Source: Gammaproteobacteria bacterium
Lineage (GTDB): Bacteria; Pseudomonadota; Gammaproteobacteria; UBA9214
Length of the DNA stretch: 6,063 bases
Assembly: GCA_030635865.1 (NCBI GenBank)
Contig: DAOVYA010000101.1
Coordinates: 1-6,063, forward strand
Direction: 5' to 3'
Each line of letters opens with the position of its first letter. The stretch's first letter is position 1. The notes under the pieces are model-generated. The model made no database searches and was not told the origin of the DNA. It worked only from the letters and a program-made list of their open reading frames with translations. Shown one piece after another: positions 6,060 to 6,063 of the stretch. A program made the translations under genes and the position numbers.

Positions 6060-6063
6060 ATGA
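6060..6063 (+). CDS. Start codon of the next gene, expected to be ruvC (partial)
   Basis: Only ATGA is inside the window, so the product cannot be read. Two facts support a gene start: a good Shine-Dalgarno (AGAGGT, spacing seven) and the position right after yebC. In most gammaproteobacteria the gene after yebC is ruvC, the Holliday-junction resolvase, followed by ruvA and ruvB. The identity is inferred from gene order alone. Confidence 0.45.

Overview
The window reads as ordinary chromosome of a gammaproteobacterium. Three things point there: the gene order fmdB–aspS–(hydrolase)–yebC followed by a probable ruvC start, the protein sequences themselves ([14 protein letters not shown] at the YebC N-terminus; an AspRS resembling that of Pseudomonas and relatives), and a moderately GC-rich composition by eye. 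No species can be named from this alone. There is no CRISPR array, integrase, transposase or rRNA/tRNA gene, and no convincing new multigene system. The least ordinary part is a palindromic repeat cluster at the 3' end.

Layout. 1-111: the last 36 codons of a plus-strand gene, probably an outer-membrane beta-barrel protein. 133-162: a strong two-way intrinsic terminator shared with the convergent next gene. 165-1967 (minus): a complete Atm1/HMT1-type ABC exporter. 1968-2160: a divergent control region with a TATAAT hexamer facing fmdB. 2161-2466: fmdB, a small zinc-ribbon protein with a lysine-rich tail. 2535-4316: aspS, whose anticodon-binding domain carries the His/Gly pair typical of non-discriminating AspRS. 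4389-5015: a small serine alpha/beta hydrolase. 5076-5822: yebC. 5823-6059: intergenic DNA filled by a degenerate palindromic repeat family. 6060-6063: the ATG of the next gene, with a good ribosome binding site; ruvC is expected there.

How the genes fit together. fmdB, aspS, the hydrolase and yebC all read rightward with gaps of 60-72 bases and no strong terminator between them, so they may be co-transcribed. The theme is translation: aspS charges tRNA, and YebC-family proteins are linked to translation and transcription control, with recombination (ruvC) probably following. The Atm1-like exporter runs the opposite way and is a separate unit. If the AspRS is non-discriminating, the cell should make Asn-tRNA(Asn) through GatCAB amidotransferase, a prediction testable in the rest of the genome.
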